Shown here piece by piece: positions 45,815 to 55,108 of a stretch of DNA of 64,000 bases (positions are counted from its first letter, which is position 1; each line of letters opens with the position of its first letter). The translations under genes and the position numbers were made by a program. This DNA comes from Heterorhizobium halophytocola (GTDB lineage Bacteria; Pseudomonadota; Alphaproteobacteria; Rhizobiales; Rhizobiaceae). The notes beneath the pieces were generated by a model. It made no database searches. It saw only the letters and a list, made by a program, of their open reading frames with translations, and had not been told where the DNA came from. The stretch is taken from NCBI RefSeq assembly GCF_017873095.1, contig NZ_JAGGJU010000001.1:62001-126000 (forward strand), in the 5' to 3' direction.

Positions 45815-46642
45815 TTACAGATTCCAAACTTTCGGCACAGACGCGCCGCCGCGCAAGGCGGAAATCACCGGGATCAGCTTTTTTCTCAAGCCGAAGCCGT
45901 CGGCGGCCACCAGCCGCACCAGAAGCTTGCCATCCCACTCGCTGGCGCCGCCATGGGCATCGCCGAGCGCTGCCCGCACCGGCCCGAGCAGCGCCTCGCT
46001 GCGATCGCCGGCATAGAGCACCGTGGCGAAGGCGAGCGCTCCGCCAAGCACCGGCATGGTCGCACCTAGTGTCGCGATCTCGCCGTCGAGGCGCAGTTCC
46101 TCGGCATGGATCAGCCGCCCTTCGCGTCGCACCCGCCAGCGGTCGCGCAGAAGGCCGGTCGTGACGCTCTCCCCCATGGCCTTGCGGCCGAGAAGCACAG
46201 CCTCGACGCCGATGAATTCGGCATCGGTTGCCAGATCGACCTCCAGTCTGCGGGTCAGCGAGGCCCGGTCGAACAGGATCGATTCCTGCGGCAGCCAGTG
46301 CAGACGCGCGCCGGGGCCGGCTTTCAGGTGCAGGTCGATGGCGGCGGTATCATGGGCGGCCTTGTAGATCTTTTCGCAGGCCTGCGTCGTGGCGGTCAGA
46401 AACGTGCCCTCGCCCGCCTCCAGCGACCAGTCGAACCGGTCGCCGCCGGTCATGCCGCCCGACGTGTTGATCAGCACCGCTTCCATTTCAGGCGAGAAGG
46501 TCTGTGGCAGGCGGATCTTGGCGGCCCCTTCCTGGAAGAGGTCGGCAATCCGGCTTCTGCCGCCAGAGGCCTTGGCAACGAGCCGGCCGCGGCCGCGGCT
46601 GCGCTGGTAGGACGGATGCGGCATTTGCGCCTGAATGGTCAA
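45815..46642 (-). CDS. ureD: Urease accessory protein UreD (UreH)
   Basis: 275 residues. [39 protein letters not shown] near 62 is the UreD signature (GG-DR, T-x-QA-EK-Y), with [45 protein letters not shown] next. It scaffolds nickel loading of urease with UreF and UreG. First gene of the urease operon, preceded by 269 bases without a gene; ATG 46642, a second ATG lies six codons in. Confidence 0.92.
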   Translation of the reverse strand: MTIQAQMPHPSYQRSRGRGRLVAKASGGRSRIADLFQEGAAKIRLPQTFSPEMEAVLINTSGGMTGGDRFDWSLEAGEGTFLTATTQACEKIYKAAHDTAAIDLHLKAGPGARLHWLPQESILFDRASLTRRLEVDLATDAEFIGVEAVLLGRKAMGESVTTGLLRDRWRVRREGRLIHAEELRLDGEIATLGATMPVLGGALAFATVLYAGDRSEALLGPVRAALGDAHGGASEWDGKLLVRLVAADGFGLRKKLIPVISALRGGASVPKVWNL

Positions 46643-46838
46643 CGCGTCTGGTTCCTTGCATCATGCGTAAGCGGACGGCTTTGCACCGTCATCAATTTCA
46701 GCCCTTGGCCTAGCATGCAAGTTTCATGCCCGCAGCCAGAACGAAAGCAGACCGGGCAGGCGGCGCAGGCAAACAGAGACAGAACGGCGACGGCTTGGGC
46801 AGCCTGCCCAATCCTGCGGCAGAGCGCAGGTCAAGAAA

Positions 46839-46867
46839 AAGGCCGGCGACACGAAGCCGCCGGCCTT
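46839..46867 (-). terminator. Terminator of the depolymerase-like gene
   Basis: AAGGCCGGCG-N9-CGCCGGCCTT, followed on the minus strand by TTTCTTG, forms a strong 10-bp hairpin about 45 bases after the depolymerase-like stop. Confidence 0.8.
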
Positions 46868-46911
46868 GATGCTGGACCCTGGACGGCCGGACCGCTCCGG
46901 CGCCCGGCGGA

Positions 46912-48048
46912 TCAGAGATCGTCCGGACCGATCGCAACCGGCGTGGCAATGGCGGACGGCTGCTTGCCGCAGGCCTTGCCCTGCCCTGCAACGGCGCCGT
47001 CCGGGCAGGACGGATCGACCGTATTGCCGGCCATCAGGCCGCCGGTGCCGGAATTGCGGAAGAAATTCCACATCCGGCTGGTCGCATCGACCTCGCGGAT
47101 CGGCTGGTCGCCATCGGCGGCCAGCTGGAAGCGGACGCGCTGGCTCGGCCAGGCATGGCCGGAATCGGCGATCGTGTAGGAGGTGACGCGCGCACCGTCG
47201 ACGCAACCGGCATAGCTGGTGACGCTGACCTGTTCGCCGGCTTCGACCACGGGTTTCGACTTGCAGCTGTCGATCTCGGCCCAGCGCTTGACCGCAACCT
47301 CGCCGCCATATTGCCAGTAACTGCCGCCGCCGCCGGCAAACGGATTGACATTGTCCTTGAGGCCGGAAAACGCGATGATCGAGATCGCCTTGACCGGGTG
47401 GCAGCTTGCCTTGCGCGGCCGCCAATGGCCGTCTTCTTCCTTTTCCGGCATGCCGGCGCGCAGGCTGACGACGAAGCCGGCCGCAGCAAAGGCGTCGTTG
47501 CCGCTGCAGATATACTGCGACAGCATGCGCCCGCCGCCGGAATAGCCCGAGGCGAAGATGCGGTTCGGATCGACGCAGAAATTGTCCTTGGCATAGCGGA
47601 CGGCATCGCTGATGAAGGCAATGTCGTCGAGGCCCTCGGCCTTGATGCCCTTGATCGGCTTCACGCCGGGCACGTTCCAGGCATGCATGCCCTTGAGGCT
47701 GCCGGTCAGGCTGCCCTGCAGCGCGATCACCATGGCGCCCTCGCGCTCGCCGACCTTGTCCCAGTGGCTGCGGTTCAACTGTCCGGCCGGATAGCTGTTG
47801 GAGCCGTGGAAATCGAAGACCAGCGGCACCTTGCGCTTGCCGTCATAGGAGGATGGCACGAAGTATACAGCATGGCGCTCGACGCCATGGCTTTCGATCG
47901 TCAGGTCGTGACGACCCGGTTCCAGTTTCAGTCCGCATCCGGCCGCCTGGGCCGTGACCGTCGAGAGTCCGATAAGAGCGAGAGCCGCTGCGACAATGCC
48001 GCACAAAGACCCTGCCCTTGGACGATTGAAAATCGCCTTGGCTATCAT
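46912..48048 (-). CDS. Secreted PHB-depolymerase-like esterase (LpqC family)
   Basis: 378 residues: signal peptide (IVAAALALIGLSTVTAQA), then a depolymerase/esterase fold: VPLVFDFHGSNSYPAGQLNRS near 95, IFASGYSGGGRMLSQYICSGNDAFAAAGFVVSLRAG near 178 (lipase box G-Y-S-G-G with Ser), ISIIAFSGLKDNVNPFAGGGGSY, and SYTIADSGHAWP near 320 (His). It would act in the periplasm or outside on an ester such as poly-3-hydroxybutyrate oligomers or feruloyl/acetyl groups; the exact substrate is unknown. ATG 48048 is preferred for its AAGGGA site; it lies between the urt and ure groups, same strand. Confidence 0.85.
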   Translation of the reverse strand: MIAKAIFNRPRAGSLCGIVAAALALIGLSTVTAQAAGCGLKLEPGRHDLTIESHGVERHAVYFVPSSYDGKRKVPLVFDFHGSNSYPAGQLNRSHWDKVGEREGAMVIALQGSLTGSLKGMHAWNVPGVKPIKGIKAEGLDDIAFISDAVRYAKDNFCVDPNRIFASGYSGGGRMLSQYICSGNDAFAAAGFVVSLRAGMPEKEEDGHWRPRKASCHPVKAISIIAFSGLKDNVNPFAGGGGSYWQYGGEVAVKRWAEIDSCKSKPVVEAGEQVSVTSYAGCVDGARVTSYTIADSGHAWPSQRVRFQLAADGDQPIREVDATSRMWNFFRNSGTGGLMAGNTVDPSCPDGAVAGQGKACGKQPSAIATPVAIGPDDL

Positions 48049-48286
48049 GGAAATCCCTTGTGTTCGCAGAAGCGGCGTAAATACCACGTCCACGGTAAGC
48101 ATCAAGCCGAGTTGGTTAACAAAGGATCAAGTCCGCCTTGCAGAAAACGCAAGGCTGAAATGCCCGACAACCGGCGTGCGGGGCCCCGTTGAGCCAGCTT
48201 TCCGGTTTGCCCGCCGACCTCGTCACGCAATTGCGCCACAATGTCGGGGACCGCATGCAAGGAATTTCGAATTAAACTCTGGGTAG

Positions 48287-48982
48287 TCAGACTGTCAGGT
48301 GGCGCCGGGCCTCGACGGTATCGAGCGTCTCGGCCACGCCTTCATGGACGATCTCGCCACGGTCCATGATGTACACATAGTCCGCCAGCTCGCGGCAGAA
48401 ATCAAGATACTGCTCGACCAGAAGGATGGCCATGCCGGTGGAATCCCTCAGATATCGGATGGCGCGGCCGATATCCTTGATGATCGACGGCTGGATACCC
48501 TCGGTCGGCTCGTCGAGCACCAGGATCTTCGGCCTTGTAACCATAGCGCGACCGATGGCGAGCTGCTGCTGCTGCCCGCCTGAGAGATCGCCGCCCCGTC
48601 TGGAGAGCATGGACTGCAGCACCGGGAACAGACTGAAGATGTCGTCAGGAATATGACGCTCTGCGCGCGGCAGCGGCGCATAGCCGGTTTCGAGGTTTTC
48701 CTTCACCGTCAGCAGCGGAAAAATTTCGCGGCCCTGCGGCACATACCCCACACCCAGCCGGGCGCGTTTGAACGGCGCAAGGCCGTTCAGTGTCTTGCCG
48801 TCGAAGGCAATCGCTCCGCCAGAGACCGCATGCTGGCCGGTCACGGCCCTCAGCAGCGAGGATTTGCCCACACCGTTGCGGCCGAGCACGCAGGTGATCT
48901 TGCCCATCGGCGCCGTGACGCTGACGCCGCGCAGGGCCTGCGCCGCACCATAATGGAGATTGACCTTGTCGACCGTCAGCAT
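48287..48982 (-). CDS. urtE: Urea ABC transporter, ATP-binding subunit UrtE
   Basis: 231 residues. Walker A GRNGVGKSSLLRA near 34, signature LSGGQQQQLAIGRAM near 134, Walker B ILVLDEPTEGIQPSI near 155. One of two LivF/LivG-like ATPases of the urea importer. Last of the urt genes, separated from urtD by 235 bases containing BIME-like element C. Confidence 0.95.
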   Translation of the reverse strand: MLTVDKVNLHYGAAQALRGVSVTAPMGKITCVLGRNGVGKSSLLRAVTGQHAVSGGAIAFDGKTLNGLAPFKRARLGVGYVPQGREIFPLLTVKENLETGYAPLPRAERHIPDDIFSLFPVLQSMLSRRGGDLSGGQQQQLAIGRAMVTRPKILVLDEPTEGIQPSIIKDIGRAIRYLRDSTGMAILLVEQYLDFCRELADYVYIMDRGEIVHEGVAETLDTVEARRHLTV

Positions 48983-49011
48983 GTGTCTGTCCTCCGTGTA
49001 TGCACGGGGCT

Positions 49012-49192
49012 ACCCCCCTCTGCGCTGCCGGGCATCTCCCCCTCAAGGGGGGAGATCGGCAAGCGGCGGCCCTCCACGTCTACGTCAAGCGACCAGAACA
49101 CGGTTGAGACATTGGACAGGACAGAACCGATCGGCAGCGCCCAGCTGATCTCCCCCCTTGAGGGGGAGATGGCCGGCAGGCCAGAGGGGGGT
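49012..49192. repeat. BIME-like element C (two inverted palindromic units)
   Basis: Units at 49012-49057 and 49147-49192 in opposite orientation, with the same CTCCCCC-TCAA-GGGGGGAG core. Small stems: GCCC-GGCA-GCGC (one mismatch) in the left unit and GGCC-GGCA-GGCC in the right. The element lies in the urtD-urtE gap, that is, inside one operon (minus strand). No other gene is visible in the gap. Confidence 0.85.
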
Positions 49193-49217
49193 AATTCCAG
49201 CGTCAAAACATGCATCC

Positions 49218-49988
49218 TCATCGCCCCAGATAGTTCTCGATCACCTTCGGGTCGTTCGACACGAAGTCGATCGATCCCTCGGCCAGCACGGAGCCTTCCG
49301 CCAGGCAGGTCACCTTGACGCCGAGATCGCGGATGAAGCCCATGTCATGCTCGACCACGACGACGGAGCGGGTCCTGGCGATCTGGCGCAGCAGCAGCGC
49401 GGTCTCGGCGGTCTCCGCATCGGTCATGCCGGCCACCGGCTCGTCGACCAGAAGCAGCTGCGGCTCCTGGGCGAGCAGCATGCCGATCTCCAGCCATTGC
49501 TTCTGGCCGTGCGACAGGTCGGCTGCGAGATCGTTACGGCGCCCGGTCAGGCGCACGGTGTCGAGGATCTCGTCGATGCGGATCCGGTCTTCGGCGCTCA
49601 GAGTGTAGAACAGCGTGGCGAAGACGCCGCGCTCGCGGTTCAGTGCCAGTTCCAGATTGTCCCAGACCGTGTGGCTTTCGAACACCGTCGGCTTCTGGAA
49701 CTTCCGGCCGATGCCGAGCTGGGCGATATCGGCCTCGTCGAGCTTGGTGAGATCGACATTGCCGTTGAAGAAGACCTCCCCCTCGTCCGGCCGGGTCTTG
49801 CCGGTAATGATGTCCATCATCGTCGTCTTGCCGGCACCGTTCGGCCCGATGATCGCGCGCAGCTCGCCGGGTTCGACGACCAGCGACAGGGAATTCAGCG
49901 CCTTGAAGCCGTCGAAGGAGACCGAGACGCCGTCGAGATAGAGCAGGCTCTTCGGCTTGAGATCGCTGGCAGGCTTGACCTGGTTCAT
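49218..49988 (-). CDS. urtD: Urea ABC transporter, ATP-binding subunit UrtD
   Basis: 256 residues. Walker A GPNGAGKTTMMDIITGKTRPDEGEV near 50, signature LSHGQKQWLEIGMLLAQEP near 150, Walker B LLLVDEPVAGMTDAE near 172. LivG-like. ATG 49988; an extended open frame to 50165 is inside urtC and is not used. Follows urtC by 4 bases. Confidence 0.95.
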   Translation of the reverse strand: MNQVKPASDLKPKSLLYLDGVSVSFDGFKALNSLSLVVEPGELRAIIGPNGAGKTTMMDIITGKTRPDEGEVFFNGNVDLTKLDEADIAQLGIGRKFQKPTVFESHTVWDNLELALNRERGVFATLFYTLSAEDRIRIDEILDTVRLTGRRNDLAADLSHGQKQWLEIGMLLAQEPQLLLVDEPVAGMTDAETAETALLLRQIARTRSVVVVEHDMGFIRDLGVKVTCLAEGSVLAEGSIDFVSNDPKVIENYLGR

Positions 49989-49992
49989 GGTG

Positions 49993-51147
49993 TCACTCCG
50001 CGGCAAGGGGTTCGGCATCGACGCCGGCTTCGGCAAGGCGTGCTCGGCGGAAGGCGCGGCGGCGGTGCAAGCCCTGGCGGATCGTGCCGACGATGCCCTT
50101 CGGCAGAAACAGCGTGACGGCGACGAAGAGCGCGCCGAGCGCAAACAGCCAGCTGTCCGGGGCAATGCCGGTCAGCACCGTCTTGCCGCCATTGACCAGC
50201 ACCGCGCCGATGATCGGGCCGATCAGGGTCGAGCGGCCACCGACGGCGGTCCAGATCACCACCTCGATCGAATTGGCGGGTGCGAATTCGCCGGGATTGA
50301 TGATGCCGACCTGCGGCACGTAGAGCGCACCGGCAACGCCCGCCATCATCGCAGAGACAACGAAGACGAAGAGCTTCATATGTTCCACGCGGTAGCCGAG
50401 GAAGCGGGTGCGGCTTTCCGCGTCGCGCACGCCGACGAGAACCTTGCCGTATTTGGACCTCACGATCGCCGCCGACAGGATCAGCGCCAGCGCCAGGAAG
50501 ATCGCCGAGAGGGCAAAGAGCACGGCGCGCGTGCCGTCGGCCTGGATGTTGAAGCCGAGAATGTCCTTGAAGTCGGTGAGGCCGTTATTGCCGCCGAAGC
50601 CCATGTCGTTGCGGAAGAAGGCAAGCAGAAGGGCATAGGTCATCGCCTGGGTGATGATCGACAGGTAGACGCCGTTGACGCGGCTGCGGAAGGCGAACCA
50701 GCCGAACACGAAGGCCAGCAGGCCCGGCACGGCGAGCACCATGATGGCGGCGAACCAGAACATGTCGAAGCCGTACCAGAACCACGGCAGTTCCTTCCAG
50801 TTGAGGAAGACCATGAAGTCCGGCAGCAGCGGATTGCCGTAGACCCCGCGCGCACCGATCTGGCGCATCAGATACATGCCCATCGCATAGCCGCCGAGCG
50901 AGAAGAAGGCGGCGTGGCCGAGCGAAAGGATGCCGCAGAAGCCCCAGACGAGATCGAGCGCGAGCGCCAGCAGCGCATAGGTCAGGTATTTGCCGAACAG
51001 GGCGACCAGATAGGTCGGGATATGCAGGGCGCTGTCGGCCGGCAGCAGCAGGTTGGAGGCCGGCACCAGAAGGGCAACCGCGATCAGCACGGCAACCGCC
51101 GTCAGGATCGTCCGGTCGAGCGAGCGAAGAAGGAACGAGGTGATCAT
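49993..51147 (-). CDS. urtC: Urea ABC transporter permease UrtC
   Basis: 384 residues with about ten helices of the LivM type; GFCGILSLGHAAFFSLGGYAMGMYLMRQIG near 70 and LVGVRDAESRTRFLGYRVEHMKLFVFVVSAMMAGVAGALYVPQVG near 240 are typical. It overlaps the urtB stop by 4 bases. Together with UrtB it forms the membrane channel. Confidence 0.95.
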   Translation of the reverse strand: MITSFLLRSLDRTILTAVAVLIAVALLVPASNLLLPADSALHIPTYLVALFGKYLTYALLALALDLVWGFCGILSLGHAAFFSLGGYAMGMYLMRQIGARGVYGNPLLPDFMVFLNWKELPWFWYGFDMFWFAAIMVLAVPGLLAFVFGWFAFRSRVNGVYLSIITQAMTYALLLAFFRNDMGFGGNNGLTDFKDILGFNIQADGTRAVLFALSAIFLALALILSAAIVRSKYGKVLVGVRDAESRTRFLGYRVEHMKLFVFVVSAMMAGVAGALYVPQVGIINPGEFAPANSIEVVIWTAVGGRSTLIGPIIGAVLVNGGKTVLTGIAPDSWLFALGALFVAVTLFLPKGIVGTIRQGLHRRRAFRRARLAEAGVDAEPLAAE

Positions 51148-52769
51148 GCTTCGACGGCCCTTCCCTTGAGTGCGAAGAGACCGCGCGGCCGCTTCTGGAT
51201 GAACAGGATGATCAGTACCAGCACCAGGATCTTGCCGAGCACGGCGCCGGCATAGGGCTCGAGGAACTTGTTGGCGATGCCGAGCGAGAAGGCACCGACC
51301 AGCGTGCCCCAGAGATTGCCGACCCCGCCGAAGACCACGACCATGAAGCTGTCAATGATGTAGCTCTGGCCGAGATTGGGCGAGACATTGTCGATCTGGC
51401 TGAGCGCCACGCCGGCCATGCCGGCAATGCCGGAGCCGAGCGCGAAGGTAAAGGCGTCGACCCAGGGCGTACGGATGCCCATCGACGAGGCCATGCGGCG
51501 ATTCTGGGTGACGGCGCGCATCTGCAGGCCGAAGGCCGAGCGCTTCATGAAGATCAGCAGGGTGAAGAACACCGAAAGCGAGAAGACCAGGATCCAGAGA
51601 CGGTTCCAGGTGATCGACAGGCCACCCAGCGCAAAGGAGCCGGACATCCAGGAGGGATTGCCGACCTCCTGGTTGGTCGGGCCGAAAATGGTGCGCACCA
51701 GCTGCTGCAGGATCAGCGAGATCCCCCAGGTGGCGAGCAGCGTTTCCAGCGGCCGGCCGTAGAGAAAGCGGATGACGCCGCGTTCGATGACCAGACCGAC
51801 GGCGCCGGTGACGAGAAAGGCAAACGGCAGGGCGATCGCCAGCGACCAGTCGAACAGCGCCGGGTAGGACGAGCGGATGATGTCCTGCACGAAGAAGGTG
51901 GAATAGGCGCCGAGCATGACCATCTCGCCATGCGCCATGTTGATGATACCCATCACGCCGAAGGTAATGGCAAGGCCGATGGCCGCCAGCAGCAGCACCG
52001 ATCCGAGCGAAATGCCGTAGGTGACGTTCTGCGCGGCGTCCCAGAGCGCCAGCCGATCCTCGATATGCTGGATCGCGGTGGCGATCTCGGTCTTCACCGC
52101 ATCGTCGGTCACCGAGCCCTGCGCCGCCATCAGGATGCCGATCGCCTCGCGTCCGCCGATCCCCTCGATTTCGGCGACGGCGGCCTGCTTCTGTTCGGGC
52201 GGACGCGACGAGTTGATCACCGAGACCGCATGAGCCTGGGTCAGCAACAATCTGACTTCGCTGTCCTTTTCGTTTTTCAGCGCTTCATCCAGAAGTTCAA
52301 GATTGTCGTCGGACGGTGCCTTCAGAATGGCCTCGGCCGCCTGCAGCCGGACCCGGCGGTCCGGGCTCATCAGTGTAAGGCTGCCCTCGGCGCCGCTGAT
52401 CGCGCGGCGCAGACTGTTGTTGACCTTGATCTTGGAAAGCCCGCGCTTGGCCTCTTCGCCGATCTCTTCACCGCTCAGCGGGTCGATCAGCAGGAGGTTG
52501 CGTCCGGAGCCCTTCCTGGTGATGAACACGCCGCCATCGGCCTTGCGAAGGTAAAGATCGCCACTGTAAAGCGCCTTCAGCGCCGGCACCACCTTGGGCT
52601 CTCCGCTGTGGCCGAGCTTGTCGATGATCTCCTCGGCCTGGGAAAAATTCGCCTCTCCCAGCGCCTTGATCAGGGCGGCCGGATCGTCCGCGGCGCGCGC
52701 ACTCCCGAGGGAGGCCAGCAGCAGCAGGCAGACTGTCAGCGCCTGGAAAAATCGTGTCGCGATGGTCAT
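51144..52769 (-). CDS. urtB: Urea ABC transporter permease UrtB
   Basis: 541 residues. A signal-like leader and a soluble N-terminal half with helical repeats (about 30-220, such as AEEIIDKLGHSGEPKVVPALKALY) precede the LivH-type permease (about 230-535), whose MGIINMAHGEMVMLGAYSTFFVQ near 275 and the loop FSLGIANKFLEPYAGAVLGKILVLVLIILFIQKRPRGL at the end match UrtB. The soluble part is normal for UrtB and is presumably periplasmic. ATG 52769 follows GAGGGGCG; the open frame runs further upstream. Confidence 0.93.
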   Translation of the reverse strand: MTIATRFFQALTVCLLLLASLGSARAADDPAALIKALGEANFSQAEEIIDKLGHSGEPKVVPALKALYSGDLYLRKADGGVFITRKGSGRNLLLIDPLSGEEIGEEAKRGLSKIKVNNSLRRAISGAEGSLTLMSPDRRVRLQAAEAILKAPSDDNLELLDEALKNEKDSEVRLLLTQAHAVSVINSSRPPEQKQAAVAEIEGIGGREAIGILMAAQGSVTDDAVKTEIATAIQHIEDRLALWDAAQNVTYGISLGSVLLLAAIGLAITFGVMGIINMAHGEMVMLGAYSTFFVQDIIRSSYPALFDWSLAIALPFAFLVTGAVGLVIERGVIRFLYGRPLETLLATWGISLILQQLVRTIFGPTNQEVGNPSWMSGSFALGGLSITWNRLWILVFSLSVFFTLLIFMKRSAFGLQMRAVTQNRRMASSMGIRTPWVDAFTFALGSGIAGMAGVALSQIDNVSPNLGQSYIIDSFMVVVFGGVGNLWGTLVGAFSLGIANKFLEPYAGAVLGKILVLVLIILFIQKRPRGLFALKGRAVEA

Positions 52770-52872
52770 CTCGCCCCTCATGTCTTCTGCCGTCGCCGCC
52801 GGATTCGCCGGGATCGGCATGGTGGCGCCGATGCATCGGATCGACGCCCCTGCTCCCTTGCCCCGGCTCTGC

Positions 52873-52929
52873 GGGCAGGATCTGCCCTGCCGGGCAAAAT
52901 TCCCTCCCTTCAACCGTGTGAAGGGAGGG
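52873..52929 (-). terminator. Tandem hairpins between urtA and urtB (attenuator)
   Basis: Stem CCCTCCCTTCA / TGAAGGGAGGG (52902-52929, perfect 11-bp arms, 6-base loop), and then GGGCAG-GAT-CTGCCC (52873-52887). On the minus strand the first is followed by ATTTTGCCC, a weak U-tract, 68 bases after the urtA stop. Probably a partial terminator or mRNA-stability element giving more UrtA than UrtB-E. Confidence 0.7.
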
Positions 52930-52997
52930 TCAGAGCACGGAACACTACAAACACGTTCCGCTCCTTAGGCCCCCCAGCCCTGGGAGGAGGTTGGTCC

Positions 52998-54290
52998 TCA
53001 GGATCCCTTGCCGCCGCACTTGCCGGTGGCGGTGTTGAAGTTGCCGCACTCCATCGGCTTGCGCCAATCGGAGATCAGGTCCTTCGAGTCCGGCAGGTAG
53101 TCGGACCAGGCGTCGCCCGGCACGAGACCCGGCGTCTGGTAGACGATGTCGAACTGGCCATCGTCCTGGATTTCGCCGATCAGCACCGGCTTGGTGATGT
53201 GGTGGTTCGGCATCATGGCCGAATAGCCGCCCGACAGGTTGGGGACGGACACGCCGACCATGGCGTCGATGACGGCGTCCGGATCGGTGGTGCCGGCCTT
53301 TTCGACCGCCTTCACCCACATGTTGAAGCCGATATAATGCGCTTCCATCGGGTCGTTGGTGACGCGCTTGTCGTTCTTGGTATAGGCGTGCCACTGGTCG
53401 ATGAATTCGGCATTCACATCGGAATCGACGGATTCGAAGTAGTTCCAGGCGGCCAGGTGGCCGACAAGCGGCTTGGTGTCGATACCGGCAAGCTCTTCTT
53501 CGCCGACCGAGAAGGCGACGACCGGAATGTCCTCGGCCTTGACGCCCTGGTTGCCGAGTTCCTTGTAAAACGGCACGTTGGCGTCACCGTTGACGGTCGA
53601 GACCACGGCGGTCTTCTTGCCTTCGGCGCCGAACTTCTTGATCGCCGAGACTTCGGTCTGCCAGTCGGAGAAGCCGAACGGCGTGTAGTTGATCATGATA
53701 TCTTCGGCCGGAACGCCCTTGGCCTTCAGATAGGCCTCGAGGATCTTGTTGGTCGTGCGCGGATAGACATAGTCGGTCCCTTCCAGCACCCAGCGCTGCA
53801 CGCCTTCTTCCTTCATCAGGTAGTCGACGGCCGGGATCGCCTGCTGGTTCGGAGCCGCACCCGTGTAGAACACGTTGCGCTCGGATTCTTCACCCTCGTA
53901 CTGGACCGGATAGAACAGGATGTTGTCGAGTTCCTTGAACACCGGCAGAACCGATTTGCGCGACACCGAGGTCCAGCAACCGAAGACGGCCGCGACCTTG
54001 TCCTTTTCAATCAGCTCGCGGGCCTTTTCGGCAAACAGCGGCCAGTCGGAGGCCGGGTCGACGACGACGGCTTCCAGTTTCTTGCCGAGAACGCCGCCCT
54101 TCTTGTTCTGCTCGTCGATGAGCATCAGCATGGCGTCTTTCAGCGTGGTTTCCGAAATCGCCATGGTGCCCGACAGCGAATGCAGGATGCCGATCTTGAT
54201 GGTGTCGTCGGCTGCGAATGCGCCGTTGAAGGCAGTTGTCGCCAGCATGGCGCCAAACAGCGCGCCGCCGAATTTGGCCTTGAGCTTCAT
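52998..54290 (-). CDS. urtA: Urea ABC transporter, substrate-binding protein UrtA
   Basis: 430 residues: signal peptide (LFGAMLATTAFNGAFA), then DDTIKIGILHSLSGTMAISETTLKDAMLMLIDEQNKKGGVLGKKLEAVVVDPASDWPLFAEKARELI, the classic UrtA start, and FNMWVKAVEKAGTTDPDAVIDAMVGVSVPNLSGGYSAMMPNHHITKPVLIGEI near 330. Periplasmic urea-binding protein, first gene of urtABCDE. Strong Shine-Dalgarno AAGGAGAGGGG. Confidence 0.97.
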   Translation of the reverse strand: MKLKAKFGGALFGAMLATTAFNGAFAADDTIKIGILHSLSGTMAISETTLKDAMLMLIDEQNKKGGVLGKKLEAVVVDPASDWPLFAEKARELIEKDKVAAVFGCWTSVSRKSVLPVFKELDNILFYPVQYEGEESERNVFYTGAAPNQQAIPAVDYLMKEEGVQRWVLEGTDYVYPRTTNKILEAYLKAKGVPAEDIMINYTPFGFSDWQTEVSAIKKFGAEGKKTAVVSTVNGDANVPFYKELGNQGVKAEDIPVVAFSVGEEELAGIDTKPLVGHLAAWNYFESVDSDVNAEFIDQWHAYTKNDKRVTNDPMEAHYIGFNMWVKAVEKAGTTDPDAVIDAMVGVSVPNLSGGYSAMMPNHHITKPVLIGEIQDDGQFDIVYQTPGLVPGDAWSDYLPDSKDLISDWRKPMECGNFNTATGKCGGKGS

Positions 54291-54386
54291 GATTTTAGAC
54301 CCCTCTCCTTGATTATGCGAACGGTCTTGGCTTGTTCGGCGACCGTTGCTGGAAGGGACTATCGAACGCTGCAGTGCGAAACCGTA

Positions 54387-54402
54387 TACGTCAATTGACG
54401 TA
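54387..54402. promoter_or_regulatory. 16-bp perfect palindrome upstream of urtA
   Basis: TACGTCAATTGACGTA lies 97 bases upstream of the urtA ATG and about 150 bases upstream of the divergent heme oxygenase. The size and symmetry suggest an operator for a dimeric regulator (half-site TACGTCAA). Its cognate protein is unknown; it does not match an NtrC site. Confidence 0.6.
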
Positions 54403-54550
54403 GGTCGTGGGGGAAACGCGGCAGCACCGCTTCTTTCTCCGTATGCTTACCCTTAACGATCGGACCGGCGAGACGGTTGACCCGCCGCCTGGCTCGCATG
54501 ATATATGCACCAGCTTATTCAACCGCTGAGAACGGGACCCTCTCACTTCC

Positions 54551-55108
54551 ATGCCAGTGTCAGACCGACGCCAGGTGTTGCGCACTCGCACCGCACCCAT
54601 CCATCGCCAGCTCGACGAATTCGTCGGGGATTTCTCCGACCTTTCGGACTATTCGCGCTATCTGCGCGGCATGCTCGCCTTCCGTCGCGACGTCGAGGCT
54701 GACCTGGCGGTGACGCCGATGGCGCGGCATCTGGGAGACTACCAGCCGAGCCTGATCGTCGAGGAGCTGCAGCATGACCTGGCTGCGACCGGCGGCGCGA
54801 CCAGCGTCCCGCCGACGCCGCAGGCGGAAGAACCTCGACGGCCGCTGTCGCGCGACGCGATGCTCGGCATGCTCTACGTGCTGGAAGGTTCGGCCCTCGG
54901 TGCCCGCATTCTGGTCAAGCGGGCGGAACGCCTGGGGCTCGGCGAGACGACCGGCGCGGCACACCTGAAAAAACAATCTGCAAGTCTCGGGAACTGGAAC
55001 GCCTTCTGTGCGTTCTTGGATCTGGCGGATAACGTCGATGAGGAAGCGATGGTCGAGGCGGCTGTGGTAACCTTTAACCGCGCCTTGCATGCCTTCGAGA
55101 AAGCCTAG
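54551..55108 (+). CDS. bphO: Biliverdin-producing heme oxygenase
   Basis: 185 residues: VLRTRTAPIHRQLDEFV at 9-25, with His18 as expected proximal heme ligand, and LGMLYVLEGSALGARILVKRAERLG near 113-137, the distal-helix motif of bacterial heme oxygenases (glycine-rich). It makes biliverdin, the chromophore for the bacteriophytochrome whose ATG (55109) follows its stop codon directly (TAG|ATG). Divergent from urtA. Confidence 0.93.
   Translation: MPVSDRRQVLRTRTAPIHRQLDEFVGDFSDLSDYSRYLRGMLAFRRDVEADLAVTPMARHLGDYQPSLIVEELQHDLAATGGATSVPPTPQAEEPRRPLSRDAMLGMLYVLEGSALGARILVKRAERLGLGETTGAAHLKKQSASLGNWNAFCAFLDLADNVDEEAMVEAAVVTFNRALHAFEKA

Noticed and set aside
49989..50165. N-terminal extension of UrtD
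   Set aside because: Lies within urtC; ATG 49988 gives a normal UrtD.
51930..54398. 822-codon plus-strand frame over urtA/urtB
   Set aside because: Antisense to urt genes and without domains.
54291..54420. Sigma-54 (-24/-12) promoter for urtA
   Set aside because: The nearest GG-GC pair is 9 rather than 10 bases apart and lacks other consensus bases.
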